Shown here: positions 23,406 through 33,040 of the stretch, piece by piece
Layout of the letters: every line of letters begins with the position of its first letter
How positions within the stretch are numbered: the first letter of the stretch is position 1
From: Halorientalis pallida
Lineage (GTDB): Archaea > Halobacteriota > Halobacteria > Halobacteriales > Haloarculaceae
Reading direction: 5' to 3'
Assembly (NCBI RefSeq): GCF_004118325.1
Contig: NZ_RDFA01000001.1
Coordinates: 88,130 to 123,284 of the forward strand
DNA length: 35,155 bases
Notes under the pieces: model-generated
Told to the model about the DNA's origin: nothing
What the model saw: only the letters and a program-made list of their open reading frames with translations
The model's database searches: none
Position numbers and translations under genes: made by a program

Positions 23406-23846
23406 ATGCGGTACTTCGACGATCTCACGGTCGGGGAGACGGGCACGTTCGGCGAAGCGACGCTGAGCGAAGCAGAGATTCTGTCGTTCGCCGAGCAGTG
23501 GGACCCACAGCGGTTCCACGTCGATCCGGACGCCGCGGCCGAGTCCGTCCACGGCGGACTCATTGCCAGCGGCCTCCACACCATCGGGGTCGCCATGCGC
23601 CACTGGGTCGACGAGTGGCTGTCGAACGTGGCGAACCTGGGTGCACGCTACATCCGGCGCGTCGAGTTCCACGACCCGGTCCGGCCGGGCGACACGCTCG
23701 TCGTCCGGGGTGAACTGCTCGAAAAGACGACTCCCGACCACACCGACGCGCACGGCTACGCCGACTACGAACTCGCGGCCCACGTCGGCGGCGACCCCGC
23801 GATGACGATGGTGACCGATCTGGTCGTCCAGCGGCGGGGCGGCTGA
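23406..23846 (+). CDS. MaoC-like dehydratase, tandem paralogue
   Basis: A 146-residue protein aligned along its whole length with the preceding MaoC-like protein: RYFDDLTVGETGTFG, LSEAEILSFAEQWDPQRFHV and VHGGLIASGLHTIGVAMRHW. The catalytic Asp/His positions (DP..FHVD, HGG) are kept. The two are a tandem duplication whose products may form a heterodimer or act on different chain lengths. It is convergent with the biotin carboxylase gene 13 bases away. Confidence 0.88.
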   Translation: MRYFDDLTVGETGTFGEATLSEAEILSFAEQWDPQRFHVDPDAAAESVHGGLIASGLHTIGVAMRHWVDEWLSNVANLGARYIRRVEFHDPVRPGDTLVVRGELLEKTTPDHTDAHGYADYELAAHVGGDPAMTMVTDLVVQRRGG

Positions 23847-23858
23847 GGGCGGTCCCGA

Positions 23859-25709
23859 TCAGTCGATGACGACCAGCAGGTCGCCCATGTCGACGCTCTC
23901 GCCCTCGGCGATGGCGACCTGTTCGACGGTGCCGCCCGCGGGCGCGACGATGTCGTTTTCCATCTTCATCGCTTCCAGCACGCAGATCACGTCGCCGGAG
24001 GCCACCTCGTCGCCCTCGCCGACGTCGACCTCGAGGATGGTGCCCTGCATCTCGGCGGTGACCTGCTGGCCCTCGGCCGCGGCGGCCTGACCACCGCCGC
24101 CACCGCCTCCGCCGCCGCCGGAGCCGCCCGAGGGACGCTGGGGCTGGTTCCCCCCGCCGCCGTTGCCGGCGCTGGTCGGGATCGGCGGCGCGCCGCGCTC
24201 TTCGAGGTTGACGCTGAACCGCTTGCCGTTGACCTCCACGGTGAACTCCCGTTCGACGACGTCCTCGTCCTCGTCGCCGCCGGAGTCACCGTCCGAGCCC
24301 CACTGCTCCTGGGCCTCGTCGATGCGCTCGGGGTCGAGTTCCTCGTCGAGGTACTTGGTGTGGTGTTTCCCGTCCACGAACGCGTCGTCGGTGAGCATCA
24401 GCCGGTGGAACGGGATGATGGTGGGGATGCCCTCGATGTCGTACTCGGCGAGGGCGCGCTTCGAGCGCTCGATACACTCCTGGCGGTCCGACCCGTAGAC
24501 GATCAGCTTCGCGATCATCGAGTCGTAGTCGGTCACGAGGTCGTCACCCTGCCGGAGCGCGTCGTCCATCCGGACGCCGATGCCGCCCGGCGGGTCGTAC
24601 ACGTCGAGTTCGCCGCCGGTCGCCGGCGCGAAGTCCTCGGCGGCGTTCTCGGCGTTGATCCGGAACTCCATGGCGTGCCCGTCGATCTCCACGTCGTCCT
24701 GTGCGAAGCCGATCTCCTCGCCGGCCGCGACCCGGAGCTGCCACTTCACGATGTCGATGCCCGTGATCTCCTCGGTGACGGTGTGTTCGACCTGAATCCG
24801 GGTGTTCACTTCCAGGAAGTAGAAGTTCGCGTCCGCGCCCAGCACCTCGTCGGGGTCCCGATCCGGGTCCTCCTCGACGAGGAACTCGACGGTGCCGGCG
24901 TTGTAGTAGTCGGCGGCGTCGACGCCCCGGCGGGCGGCCTCGCCGATCTCCTCCCGCAGTTCGTCGTCGAGAGCGGGACTGGGGCCCTCCTCGATGACCT
25001 TCTGGTGCCGGCGCTGGAGCGAACAGTCACGTTCCCCCAGATGGCGGACGTTGCCGTGGTGGTCGGCGACGATCTGCACCTCGATGTGGCGCGGGTCTTC
25101 GAGGTAGCGCTCCAGAAAGACCGAGTCGTTGTCGAAGTAGGCCTCCCCCTCGCGTTTGGCGCTCTCGAGTTGCTCTTCGATCTCGCTTTCCTCGCGGACG
25201 ATCTTCATCCCGCGGCCGCCACCGCCACCCTCGGCCTTGATCGCGATGGGGTAGCCGTGTTCCTCGGCGAACTCCCGGACCGCCTCGGGTTCCTCGATTG
25301 GGTCGGTGCCGGGCACGATGGGCACGTCGGCCTCGCTCATGACGTTGCGGGCCTTGGTCTTCTCGCCCAGTCGCTCCATGGCGTCGCCCGCGGGGCCGAC
25401 CCAGGTGACGCCCTCGGTGGCTTCGACCTTGCGGGCGAACTCGGCGTTCTCCGCGAGGAAGCCGTAGCCAGGGTGGATCGCGTCGGCGTCGGCCTTCCGT
25501 GCGGCCTCGATGATCGCGTCGTGGTCGAGGTAGGAGTCGGCCGCGCGGGCCGGGCCCACGTTGTACGCCTCGTCCGCGTACCGGACGTGTCCCGAGTGCT
25601 TGTCCGCTTCACTGTAGACGGCGATCGTGTCTATACCCAGTTCCTCACAGGCGCGCATCACCCGGACCGCGATCTCTCCCCGGTTCGCGACGAGCACCGT
25701 ATCGAACAT
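23859..25709 (-). CDS. pccA: Acyl-CoA (propionyl/acetyl-CoA) carboxylase alpha subunit: biotin carboxylase with BCCP
   Basis: A 616-residue fusion. Residues 1 to about 450 are biotin carboxylase: [20 protein letters not shown], the ATP-grasp region with [26 protein letters not shown] and [15 protein letters not shown] linker rich in glycine, with ten Gly in a row, leads to the biotin carrier domain, whose biotinylated lysine is Lys582 in EAMKMEND. With PccB it carboxylates propionyl- or acetyl-CoA. The ATG at 25709 opens on the canonical [12 protein letters not shown]. On the minus strand a TTTATAAG sequence about 25 bases upstream (25731-25740) is a good TATA box. Confidence 0.93.
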   Translation of the reverse strand: MFDTVLVANRGEIAVRVMRACEELGIDTIAVYSEADKHSGHVRYADEAYNVGPARAADSYLDHDAIIEAARKADADAIHPGYGFLAENAEFARKVEATEGVTWVGPAGDAMERLGEKTKARNVMSEADVPIVPGTDPIEEPEAVREFAEEHGYPIAIKAEGGGGGRGMKIVREESEIEEQLESAKREGEAYFDNDSVFLERYLEDPRHIEVQIVADHHGNVRHLGERDCSLQRRHQKVIEEGPSPALDDELREEIGEAARRGVDAADYYNAGTVEFLVEEDPDRDPDEVLGADANFYFLEVNTRIQVEHTVTEEITGIDIVKWQLRVAAGEEIGFAQDDVEIDGHAMEFRINAENAAEDFAPATGGELDVYDPPGGIGVRMDDALRQGDDLVTDYDSMIAKLIVYGSDRQECIERSKRALAEYDIEGIPTIIPFHRLMLTDDAFVDGKHHTKYLDEELDPERIDEAQEQWGSDGDSGGDEDEDVVEREFTVEVNGKRFSVNLEERGAPPIPTSAGNGGGGNQPQRPSGGSGGGGGGGGGGQAAAAEGQQVTAEMQGTILEVDVGEGDEVASGDVICVLEAMKMENDIVAPAGGTVEQVAIAEGESVDMGDLLVVID

Positions 25710-25730
25710 ACCCTCTGTACCGGGAGTCAT

Positions 25731-25740
25731 CTTATAAAAG
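25731..25740 (-). promoter_or_regulatory. TATA box of the biotin carboxylase gene
   Basis: Read on the minus strand the sequence is CTTTTATAAG, beginning about 22 bases before the ATG at 25709. This spacing suits a leaderless or near-leaderless haloarchaeal transcript. A second TATA-like GGTATAAACC at 25780-25789 faces the cupin gene. Confidence 0.5.
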
Positions 25741-25842
25741 TATGCGCACGCGGCAAGGGAAAACCGGCTCCGGTCGGCCGGTATAAACCACCCAACATGC
25801 GAACCCAAAATTCGTTTGCCGGGGCGGGCGGACCCTACCGAT

Positions 25843-26319
25843 ATGGAACACGTTACCGTCGAAGAGTTGGACACCTTCCCGCACCCGCTCGACGCGACCG
25901 ACGGCGCGCGGGCGCTGGCCGACGCGCTGGGCACCACCGACGTGGCGATGAACCACTACACGCTGGCCCCCGGCGAGGCTCCCGACGGCGGCTACCACAC
26001 ACACCTCGATCAGGAGGAGATCTTCTACGTGCTGGAGGGGACCGTAACGTTCGACACCGAGGCCGGGTCACGGGAGGTCGCCGCCGGTGAAGTCATCCGC
26101 TTCGCCCCCGGCGACTACCACCACGGCGAGAACGAGACCGACGAGCAGGCCGTCGTGCTGGCCATCGGCGCGCCCGGCAAGCGCCACGACTGGGACCAGC
26201 TCCGCGTGCCGGTCCCCTGCCCGAACTGTGCGGACGTGGACGCGATGGGCGTCGACATCGCGGCCGGCGACCAGGGCGGGCTTCGGTGTCCCGAGTGCGA
26301 CGAGACGATGCGCGTCTAG
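25843..26319 (+). CDS. Cupin-domain protein with C-terminal zinc ribbon
   Basis: A 158-residue protein. The cupin domain spans about residues 20-110 with [18 protein letters not shown] (two His and a Glu as metal ligands) and [12 protein letters not shown] (third His). The C-terminus has two CXXC pairs, [10 protein letters not shown] and [10 protein letters not shown], forming a zinc ribbon. It may bind a small ligand or act on a sugar or thiol; the ribbon points to a regulatory or nucleic-acid-related role. It lies between the two carboxylase loci on the opposite strand. A TATA-like site is at 25780-25789. Confidence 0.83.
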   Translation: MEHVTVEELDTFPHPLDATDGARALADALGTTDVAMNHYTLAPGEAPDGGYHTHLDQEEIFYVLEGTVTFDTEAGSREVAAGEVIRFAPGDYHHGENETDEQAVVLAIGAPGKRHDWDQLRVPVPCPNCADVDAMGVDIAAGDQGGLRCPECDETMRV

Positions 26320-26384
26320 GCGTTGGTACAGCCGGCGTTTGAGCTACCGGCCGCCTTTTCCGCCACGGACCGAAAGAAACGGTC

Positions 26385-26633
26385 GTGTCCGATTCATCAC
26401 CCATCCCGCCGGCACAGTCGGTGTCGACCTACGTCGAAGAAGGTGCACGCATCGCCGCGATCTTGCTGGTCTGGGGGATCATCGCCCTGTTTTTCGCGTT
26501 CGGTCTGACCGAGATCGGCGTCTTCGGCCGCGTCTTCTGGGTGCTCGGCGGCGTCTTTGCACTCGCGGGCCTGCTCAACGCCGTCGCGTACGTCCTGTTC
26601 CGCACCGTCGATTACTGGCACGCCCGGGCCTGA
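26385..26633 (+). CDS. Small two-helix membrane protein
   Basis: An 82-residue protein with two transmembrane segments: IAAILLVWGIIALFFAFGLT and FWVLGGVFALAGLLNAVAYV. It uses a GTG start at 26385, because no in-frame ATG is available. Similar small proteins are common near carboxylase genes but no family is recognised. It is convergent with the pccX-like gene, leaving one base between the two stops. Confidence 0.65.
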   Translation: MSDSSPIPPAQSVSTYVEEGARIAAILLVWGIIALFFAFGLTEIGVFGRVFWVLGGVFALAGLLNAVAYVLFRTVDYWHARA

Positions 26634-26634
26634 C

Positions 26635-26940
26635 TCACATCCGATCCGTCCGGCCCGCGGCGGCCCAGGGATCTTTCGGGGCATCGGTCGGCACGCGAAC
26701 CGAGCGCCGCCGTTTGCGCGCCACTTTGCTGGCGAACTCCCACTTGTCGTCGTCCCAGTTGGGGCCGTCGTCGCCGTCGGCCGCGACCGCAGCGGCGAGT
26801 TCCTGATCGCGCATGTGCGCGCCGATGGCGGCGGCGACGGCCGCGGCTTCGTCGGCGTCGGCGTCGTCGGTCAGTGCGGCCTCCACGGCCGCGAGCAGCG
26901 CCGCCTCGCCGGCATGTGCCGGGTCGTTCTCGTCGGCCAT
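26635..26940 (-). CDS. pccX: PccX-like small subunit of acyl-CoA carboxylase
   Basis: A 101-residue acidic protein. The N-terminal part is helical ([34 protein letters not shown]); the tail is [18 protein letters not shown] followed by basic KRRRSVRVP and PWAAAGR. In Haloferax mediterranei the small PccX protein encoded beside pccB is needed for propionyl-CoA carboxylase activity; this gene has the same place and pattern, starting one base after the pccB stop. The C-terminal WxxxxK..R pattern is like the epsilon subunits of actinobacterial carboxylases. The ATG at 26940 is chosen over an upstream one inside pccB. Confidence 0.75.
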   Translation of the reverse strand: MADENDPAHAGEAALLAAVEAALTDDADADEAAAVAAAIGAHMRDQELAAAVAADGDDGPNWDDDKWEFASKVARKRRRSVRVPTDAPKDPWAAAGRTDRM

Positions 26941-26941
26941 C

Positions 26942-28492
26942 TCAGAGCGGGATGTTGCCATGTTTGCGGTCGGGGGTGTCCTTGCGTTTCCCGCGGATCA
27001 TCTCCAGGTCGGTGATGAGCCGGGCGCGCGTATCCTGCGGTTCCAGTACGTCGTCGACGAAGCCGCGTTCGGCCGCTGTGTAGGGGTTGGCGAAGGCGTC
27101 GCGGTACTCGTCGATGAGTTCCTGCCGGCGGGCCTCGACGTCCTCGGCACTTTCCAGTTCGTCGTCGTAGAGGACGTTCACCGCACCCTTCGGCCCCATC
27201 ACGGCGATCTCGGCGGTCGGCCAGGCGTAGTTCATGTCCGCCTCGATGTGCTTCGAGGCCATCACGTCGTAGGCACCGCCGTAGGCCTTCCGGGTGATCA
27301 CCGTCAACAGCGGCACCGTCGCCTCGGAGTAGGCGTAGAGCAGTTTCGCGCCGTGTTTGATGATCCCGTCGTGTTCCTGGTCCGTGCCGGGCATGAACCC
27401 TGGCACGTCCACGAACGTGAGTATGGGGATATTAAAGGCGTCACAGAACCGGACGAAGCGTGCGCCCTTGACCGAAGCGTCGATGTCCAGCGTCCCCGCG
27501 TTGACGTGGGGGTTGTTGCCGACGATGCCCACGGCATGGCCGTCCATCCGGGCGAAGCCGATGGTGAGGTTCCGCGCGAACATCTCGGCCACCTCGAAGA
27601 ACGATCCCTCGTCGACGATCCGGTCCACCACGTTCCGCATGTCGTAGGGCTTCTGGGGCTGGTCCGGGACGATATCCATCAGGTCGTCCGGCTCCCGTTC
27701 CGGGTCGTCCCAGGGCTCGACGCGGGGCGGGTCCTCGACGTTGTTCTGCGGGAGAAAAGAGAGCAGGTAGGCGATGTCGTCTAGCGCCGCCTCTTCTGCC
27801 TGGGCGGTGAAGTGGGAGACGCCCGATTCCGTGGCGTGGGTCTGTGCGCCGCCGAGTTCCTCGAAGCCGACTTCCTCACCGGTGACCGTCTCGATCACGT
27901 CCGGGCCGGTGATGAACATGTGGCTGGTGTCCTGGACCATCATGATGAAGTCCGTGATAGCTGGGGAGTAGACTGCCCCGCCAGCACAGGGGCCCATGAT
28001 CGCCGAAATCTGGGGGACGACGCCGGAGGCGAGCTGGTTGCGGTGGAAGATGTCGGCGTAGCCGGCCAGCGAGTCGATGCCTTCCTGGATGCGGGCACCG
28101 GCCGAGTCGTTGAGGCCGATGATCGGACAGCCGGTCTCGATGGCCTTGTCCATGATCTTGCAGACTTTCTGGGCGAACGCTTCGCCCAGCGAGCCACCCA
28201 TGACGGTGAAGTCGTGGGCGAAAACGAAGAGCTTCCGCCCGTCGACCTCGCCGTAGCCGGTGACGACGCCGTCGCCGGGCATCTCCCGCTCGTCCATGTC
28301 GAAGTTCGTCGAACGGTGTTCGCGGAGGGTGTCGACCTCGTTGAACGTGCCGTCATCGAGGAAGTACTCGATGCGCTCGCGGGCGGTCATCTTCCCGCGG
28401 TCGTGCTGGGCCTCGATGCGGTCTTCCCCACCGCCGAGTTCGGCCTCGCGCTTTCGCTCGCGGAGTTCCTCGACGCGGTCTTCTATCGTCAT
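26942..28492 (-). CDS. pccB: Propionyl-/acetyl-CoA carboxylase carboxyltransferase subunit
   Basis: A 516-residue carboxyltransferase of the crotonase fold. It has [40 protein letters not shown], the acyl-CoA and biotin oxyanion motifs [18 protein letters not shown] and [20 protein letters not shown]. The Asp in GGAYDVM is at the residue that, in actinobacterial enzymes, favours propionyl-CoA over acetyl-CoA, so propionyl-CoA is a likely substrate. It is followed after one base by the pccX-like gene. The alpha subunit gene lies 0.9 kb further on, after two genes on the other strand. Confidence 0.93.
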   Translation of the reverse strand: MTIEDRVEELRERKREAELGGGEDRIEAQHDRGKMTARERIEYFLDDGTFNEVDTLREHRSTNFDMDEREMPGDGVVTGYGEVDGRKLFVFAHDFTVMGGSLGEAFAQKVCKIMDKAIETGCPIIGLNDSAGARIQEGIDSLAGYADIFHRNQLASGVVPQISAIMGPCAGGAVYSPAITDFIMMVQDTSHMFITGPDVIETVTGEEVGFEELGGAQTHATESGVSHFTAQAEEAALDDIAYLLSFLPQNNVEDPPRVEPWDDPEREPDDLMDIVPDQPQKPYDMRNVVDRIVDEGSFFEVAEMFARNLTIGFARMDGHAVGIVGNNPHVNAGTLDIDASVKGARFVRFCDAFNIPILTFVDVPGFMPGTDQEHDGIIKHGAKLLYAYSEATVPLLTVITRKAYGGAYDVMASKHIEADMNYAWPTAEIAVMGPKGAVNVLYDDELESAEDVEARRQELIDEYRDAFANPYTAAERGFVDDVLEPQDTRARLITDLEMIRGKRKDTPDRKHGNIPL

Positions 28493-28566
28493 CGCGTATC
28501 ACGTCCCCGTACGTCCATCTTGGCACTGAACACGAAGCGGGGTGAAAAATGTTTTCCGGAGTAGGA

Positions 28567-28589
28567 AGGCGCGAACGAAGTGAGCGCCT
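28567..28589. terminator. Hairpin between membrane protein and pccB genes
   Basis: AGGCGC (28567-28572) pairs with GCGCCT (28584-28589) around an 11-base loop, followed on the plus strand by GAAAAAA. It lies downstream of the minus-strand membrane protein gene, before the pccB promoter. Confidence 0.4.
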
Positions 28590-28632
28590 GAAAAAACGAA
28601 CGGCGAGCGCTAGCGGACCGCGAGCAGGCAGA

Positions 28633-29067
28633 CTACATCGACCGGCCGAGCAGGTGTGCTCGGTCGTCGGCGAACCCGTCCGTCACGCGGCCGATGACGA
28701 ACCCGACCGTCCCGAGGAGGCTGCCGGCGGTCGCCGACACCGAAACGAGTGCGACCACGATGGCGAGGTCGGGAAGCCCCGATAGCGGGAGCGCGACCGA
28801 CCTGCTGACGACGAGCGCGAAGAGGAACACGGTCGAGCCGTACACCGGATACGCCGGGCCAACGTCGAGGTAACCACAGATCGCGGGTCCCAGGAGGGCG
28901 ATCTCGGCCGCCAGGAGGGTCGTCGCCTCGCCACTGGCGACGAGGGGGCCCGGCGGAAACCCGTCGAAAACGGTCACTACCGCCAGGATCGACAGGACGT
29001 AGAGGTAACAGGTCCCCAGTGTGCGTTGCCGTACCAGCCGCCGTCGGCACTGCTTCCAGTCGAGCAT
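28633..29067 (-). CDS. Four-helix membrane protein of unknown function
   Basis: A 144-residue protein with four hydrophobic stretches: GTCYLYVLSILAVVTVF, TTLLAAEIALLGPAICGYL, GSTVFLFALVVSRSVALPL and LAIVVALVSVSATAGSLLGT, the last continuing into VGFVIGR. Basic residues at the N-terminus (KQCRRRLVRQR) suggest an inside start. No family is recognised. Neighbours give no strong clue. Confidence 0.65.
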   Translation of the reverse strand: MLDWKQCRRRLVRQRTLGTCYLYVLSILAVVTVFDGFPPGPLVASGEATTLLAAEIALLGPAICGYLDVGPAYPVYGSTVFLFALVVSRSVALPLSGLPDLAIVVALVSVSATAGSLLGTVGFVIGRVTDGFADDRAHLLGRSM

Positions 29068-29197
29068 AACACCGGTGCGTGGGTCGATAATGTTGCACTG
29101 TAAAAATTATCGTTCGTTCAATCAGTAGGTGACGACTACGGGCAGGGAGTGTGGTGGATCGGCAACGCTTAGGCGGACGGCCCCCCTCGGCCGAGCC

Positions 29198-30076
29198 ATG
29201 ACAGCGAACTCGCAGGCCGCACAGTTCCGGGCGGTGCTCGATAGCGATGGGATCGTCGCGCTGCCGGGCGTCCACGACGCGCTCTCGGCACGGCTGGCCG
29301 AGCGGGCCGGCTTCGAGGCTGTCTTCACGTCTGGGTTCGGAATCGCGGCCTCGACGCTCGGCCTCCCGGATCTCGGACTGCTGTCGATGGCCGAGAACGT
29401 CGAGCGGATCGACCGGATCGCCGGGAGCGTCGACGTGCCGCTGGTGGCGGACGCGGACACGGGCTACGGCTCGGCGGTGAACGTCCGGCGGACGGTCGGG
29501 GAGTGTCTCGACGCCGGCGTCGCGGGAGTCATCCTCGAGGATCAGGAGTGGCCCAAACGCTGTGGCCACATGGACGAGAAACGCGTCGTGCCGGCCGCGG
29601 AGGGCGTACAGCGGATCCGCGCCGCCGCGGACCTGCGGGCGGAGCGCGACGACGACCTCGTGATCGTCGGCCGCACGGACGCTCGCGCGGTCCACGGGCT
29701 GGACGAGGCAGTCGAACGCGGCCGCGCCTACGCCGACGCGGGGGCCGACGTGGTGTTCGTGGAGGCCCCCGAATCGCGGGCGGAACTGGAACGCATCGCC
29801 GCCGAGATAGGCGCGCCGACGTTCGCCAACGTGGTCGACGGCGGGAAGACGCCCGAGTTGTCCGCGGCCGAACTCGACGAGATTGGGTTCGACATCGCCG
29901 TCTACCCGCTGTCGGCGTTGTTCGCGGCGACGGAAGCGATGCGGGATGCCTACGAGACCCTGACCGAGAGGGGCACGACGGAGTCCATCGACGGCGTCTC
30001 CTTCGAGGACTTCGAGGACGTGGTCGACGCCGACAGCTACCGGGAGATCGAGCGTCGGTACGCGACAGACGAGTGA
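29198..30076 (+). CDS. Isocitrate lyase / PEP mutase family protein (methylisocitrate-lyase-like)
   Basis: A 292-residue TIM-barrel enzyme. ALPGVHDALSARLAERAGFE opens the fold, then VADADTGYGS (Asp85, Asp87 for Mg2+) and the catalytic loop WPKRCGHMDEKRV with KRCGH at 120-124, Cys122 being the catalytic cysteine. The loop is that of isocitrate and 2-methylisocitrate lyases, longer than in PEP mutases. Cleavage of methylisocitrate or a related C-C bond is likely; the nearby propionyl-CoA carboxylase genes make a propionate-linked role attractive but not proven. ATG at 29198 chosen because the family begins there; an upstream in-frame ATG adds an unrelated tail. Confidence 0.88.
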   Translation: MTANSQAAQFRAVLDSDGIVALPGVHDALSARLAERAGFEAVFTSGFGIAASTLGLPDLGLLSMAENVERIDRIAGSVDVPLVADADTGYGSAVNVRRTVGECLDAGVAGVILEDQEWPKRCGHMDEKRVVPAAEGVQRIRAAADLRAERDDDLVIVGRTDARAVHGLDEAVERGRAYADAGADVVFVEAPESRAELERIAAEIGAPTFANVVDGGKTPELSAAELDEIGFDIAVYPLSALFAATEAMRDAYETLTERGTTESIDGVSFEDFEDVVDADSYREIERRYATDE

Positions 30077-30175
30077 CGCTTCCGGGGGACGGCGAAAGCC
30101 AGTGCCCGATCACGTTCCCAGGATCCGAGAATCCGGACGTTAGATTAAGTCGACTGCAGCCGAATTTTTTCGTGT

Positions 30176-30604
30176 ATGTACGACACCGTACTCCTGCCGA
30201 CGGATGGAAGCGAGGTCGCCGCCGGGGCGGTCGATCACGCCATCGACGCGGCCACGCGCCACGACGCGACGGTGCACGTCCTCTACGTGGTCGACGAGAG
30301 CGTCGCCAACGCAGCGCCCGGGCTGGCGATGGGTGAGATCAACGAGAAACTCGAAGACGAGGGGGAACGAGCCATCGCGCAACTCGAAGAGGGGATCAAC
30401 GAGGCCGGCCTCGACACCGAGACGGCGATCCGGGTCGGAGCGCCCGACGACGAGATCCTCAAGTACGTGGACGAAGTCGGTGCCGACCTCGTGACGATGG
30501 GCACTACGGGCAAGCGGATCGTAGAGCGCGAACGGGTCGGCAGCGTCACGGACGCGCTCGTCAGGAAGGCGAACGTTCCCGTACTGGCGGTGCCGCGGAC
30601 CTGA
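30176..30604 (+). CDS. Universal stress protein (UspA family)
   Basis: A 142-residue UspA-fold protein starting MYDTVLLPTDGSEVAAGAVD. The loop near the C-terminus, GTTGKRIVERERVGSVTDAL, keeps the last Gly-Ser but is more charged than the classical ATP loop. An A/T-rich site TTAGATTAAG (30140-30149), about 30 bases upstream, is a TATA candidate for a leaderless start. Role: stress response; partner unknown. Confidence 0.88.
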   Translation: MYDTVLLPTDGSEVAAGAVDHAIDAATRHDATVHVLYVVDESVANAAPGLAMGEINEKLEDEGERAIAQLEEGINEAGLDTETAIRVGAPDDEILKYVDEVGADLVTMGTTGKRIVERERVGSVTDALVRKANVPVLAVPRT

Positions 30605-30634
30605 CGCGGCGCGCGCGGCGTCGCTCGATCCGAC

Positions 30635-30850
30635 CTACTGCTTTTCTCGCGCTAGGTCGAGCGACCAGAAGAAGCCGAAGTAGGCTACGATGCCGGCGAG
30701 CATGAACATGTAGTACGCCCACTGCGGGCCGTCGACGAAGGTGAAGAACACCTCGACCAGCGTCACCCACACGAGCGCGAACAGCAGGTCCGAGACCATG
30801 CCGGAGCGGTGTTCGCGGACGTGGTTCCGGATGCTATCGACGATACTCAC
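30635..30850 (-). CDS. Small two-helix membrane protein (DUF8119-like)
   Basis: A 71-residue protein: a charged N-terminal helix (SIVDSIRNHVREHRSGMVSD) followed by two membrane segments, LLFALVWVTLVEVFFTFV and YYMFMLAGIVAYFGFFWSLD. It resembles small haloarchaeal membrane proteins of unknown function. It lies between two UspA genes, with no overlap. The ATG at 30850 starts the amphipathic helix. Confidence 0.7.
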   Translation of the reverse strand: MSIVDSIRNHVREHRSGMVSDLLFALVWVTLVEVFFTFVDGPQWAYYMFMLAGIVAYFGFFWSLDLAREKQ

Positions 30851-30915
30851 GGTCGGTCACCTCGGATCGGCCGCACGTGTAGATGTGTCATACTCGACGG
30901 AGAGGGGGCGTGTGG

Positions 30916-31398
30916 CTATTCGGTTTGTGCTTCGTCGTCCTCGTCGCTGTGGGCGTCGACCACGAGGACGGGGAGGCGGGTCCGGCGCAGGACTTTCTCG
31001 GTGACGCTCCCGAGGATGACACGTGAGAGTCCCGACCTGCCGTGCGAACCCATGACGACGAGGTCGATGTCGCTGTCCTCGACGAACTTCCGGATGGCGC
31101 GTGCGGGCTCACCGACCCGGATGTGTTCCTCGACCGCGAGTCCGTGTTCGGCGGCGGCGTCGGCGACGTAGGCCGTGGCCGCTTCGGCCGCTTCCTTGAC
31201 TTCGGGCATCTCGTCGAGGTTACCCTGTCGGATCCGGTCGACCTGTTCGGTGCCCAGCGAGTAGCTGGTGGCGTCGACGTCCACGACGTAGAGAACGTGA
31301 ACCGTCGCACCGTACTTCGAGGCGACGTCGATCGCCTGGTCGACCGCGTACCGTGCCGTCTCGCTCCCGTCAGTGGGGATGAGGATGTTGTCGTACAT
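30916..31398 (-). CDS. Universal stress protein (UspA family) next to a symporter
   Basis: A 160-residue UspA-fold protein. MYDNILIPTDGSETARYAVD opens the fold, VHVLYVVDVDATSYSLGTEQ follows, and the ATP loop VMGSHGRSGLSRVILGSVTEKVL keeps the G-2X-G-9X-G-S pattern, so it probably binds ATP. It begins four bases after the symporter stop at 31403, so it is in the same operon. Uncharacterised proteins of this kind often accompany SSS symporters and may regulate them. The ATG at 31398 is preferred over a long upstream extension inside the symporter gene. Confidence 0.9.
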   Translation of the reverse strand: MYDNILIPTDGSETARYAVDQAIDVASKYGATVHVLYVVDVDATSYSLGTEQVDRIRQGNLDEMPEVKEAAEAATAYVADAAAEHGLAVEEHIRVGEPARAIRKFVEDSDIDLVVMGSHGRSGLSRVILGSVTEKVLRRTRLPVLVVDAHSDEDDEAQTE

Positions 31399-31402
31399 GG
31401 CT

Positions 31403-33040
31403 CTAGTCGTCCGCGGGGGTCTGACCCCCGTCGGTACCCACGACGTCTTCGGCGGTCTGTTGCTGGCCCATCGGCTTCGGGCTGTGACACTGCCGGACCA
31501 TCTTCTTGGTCTTCGCCGGCGGCTCCGTCGTCGCCAGCGAGACGACGATGGTGACGATGAACACCAGCGGCGTGCCGGGCAGGGCCGCACCGATCGCGGG
31601 CACGAACTCGCCGTAGACCTCACTGAACGGCACGATGAGGTCGTTGACGACGGCGAGGATCCAGATCGTCAGGCCGGTCGTCATCCCGGCGAGTGCGCCC
31701 TGTCGGTTCGTGTTCTCCCACCAGAGACCGAGGAAGAACATCGGGAAGAGCACGAGCGCCGCGAGCGAGAACGCGAGCGCGACGAGTTCGCCGATCAGCG
31801 CCGGCGGATCGAGTGCGGTCAGCGTCACGAGCGCACCCATCGCGACGATGGTCGCCCGGCCGAGCAGGATCTGCTGACGCTGGGTCGCGTCGGGGTTGAT
31901 CAGTTCGGTGTAGATGTCGTGGGCGACCGCAGAGGAGGCCGTGATGAAGAGTCCGGCCGTCGTCGCGATTGCCGCGGCCATCGCACCGGCCGCGACGAAG
32001 CCGACCAGCCACTGCGGGAGGTTGGCGAACTGCGCGGCGAGCACGACGATCACGTCACCTTCCGCGCCGGACATCCCGCCGGCCTCTGCGCCGGCGAAGA
32101 CGGCGTCGGGCGAGATGTTGTTGACGGCGCTGAACAGGTCGACACCGAGGGCGGCCATCGCGGGGGCCGACCAGTACAGGAGCATGATGAAGAACAGTCC
32201 CGAGACGGTCGACCAGCGGGCGGTCCGCTCGTTCTGGACGGTGTAGAACCGCACCAGGACGTGCGGGAGTCCACAGGTCCCGAAGACCAGCGAGAACGCC
32301 GTCGCGACCCACACGTAGAACGGCGCGTTGACGAACGGCTCCGAGAACTGGGTCGACAGGTCACTGATCAAGGCACCGTACTGGATCTGTGGCAGGATCA
32401 TCCCCTGGTGGAACCAGCCGACCGCGAAGACGCCCACGAGGAACGCGACGATGAGGATGACGTACTGGACGGCCATCCCCTTGGTCGCACCCAGCATGCC
32501 GGAGAGCGCGAGGTAGCCGACCGTGATCGCCATCATCACGATGACCATCGGCACGAAGTCCAGCCCGAACACGTACTGACCGACCAGGCCCATGCCGCTG
32601 GCCTGCCCGACCGAGTAGACGTACGCGATCAGCAGCGTCGTGAACGCCGCGATGGCGCGGGCGGTCGAGGAGTTGAACCGGTCCCCGACGAAGTCGGGCG
32701 CGGTGTACTTCCCGAACCGGCGCATCTGCGCGGCCAGGAAGATGAGCAGGACGAAATAGCCCGTCGTCCAGCCGACGACGAACGCCAGTCCGTAGAACCC
32801 GGACAGCGCGATCAGCCCTGCCAGGCCGAGATACGACGCGGCCGACATCCAGTTGGCGGCGATGGCCATGCCGTTCTCGACGTAGCCGATCCCGCGGCCC
32901 GCGACCCACATGCCCTCGGTGTCGGCGACCTTGAACAGGTAGCCGATGGCCAGGAACGAGGCCATCATCAGGAAGACGATGGCCGCCCCGAGAGGCTTGA
33001 ACGAGATGTTGAGTGCGTCCGCCTGCAAAGGGACGATCAT
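31403..33040 (-). CDS. Sodium:solute symporter (SSS family), probably for acetate or small acids
   Basis: A 545-residue protein with about 13 hydrophobic segments. It has the SSS features GYVENGMAIAANWMSAASYL (sodium-binding region), FVVGWTTGYFVLLIFLAAQM, FGTCGLPHVLVRFYTV and GAMAAAIATTAGLFITASSA. It matches the two-component group in which the large subunit pairs with a DUF4212 protein. The start overlaps the DUF4212 stop (ATGA). Acetyl-CoA synthetase upstream points to acetate or another short organic acid as the substrate; the transported ion is sodium by family. Confidence 0.9.
   Translation of the reverse strand: MIVPLQADALNISFKPLGAAIVFLMMASFLAIGYLFKVADTEGMWVAGRGIGYVENGMAIAANWMSAASYLGLAGLIALSGFYGLAFVVGWTTGYFVLLIFLAAQMRRFGKYTAPDFVGDRFNSSTARAIAAFTTLLIAYVYSVGQASGMGLVGQYVFGLDFVPMVIVMMAITVGYLALSGMLGATKGMAVQYVILIVAFLVGVFAVGWFHQGMILPQIQYGALISDLSTQFSEPFVNAPFYVWVATAFSLVFGTCGLPHVLVRFYTVQNERTARWSTVSGLFFIMLLYWSAPAMAALGVDLFSAVNNISPDAVFAGAEAGGMSGAEGDVIVVLAAQFANLPQWLVGFVAAGAMAAAIATTAGLFITASSAVAHDIYTELINPDATQRQQILLGRATIVAMGALVTLTALDPPALIGELVALAFSLAALVLFPMFFLGLWWENTNRQGALAGMTTGLTIWILAVVNDLIVPFSEVYGEFVPAIGAALPGTPLVFIVTIVVSLATTEPPAKTKKMVRQCHSPKPMGQQQTAEDVVGTDGGQTPADD

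Noticed and set aside
24360..26090. 576-residue plus-strand reading frame opposite the biotin carboxylase
   Set aside because: Antisense shadow of pccA; no recognisable domain.
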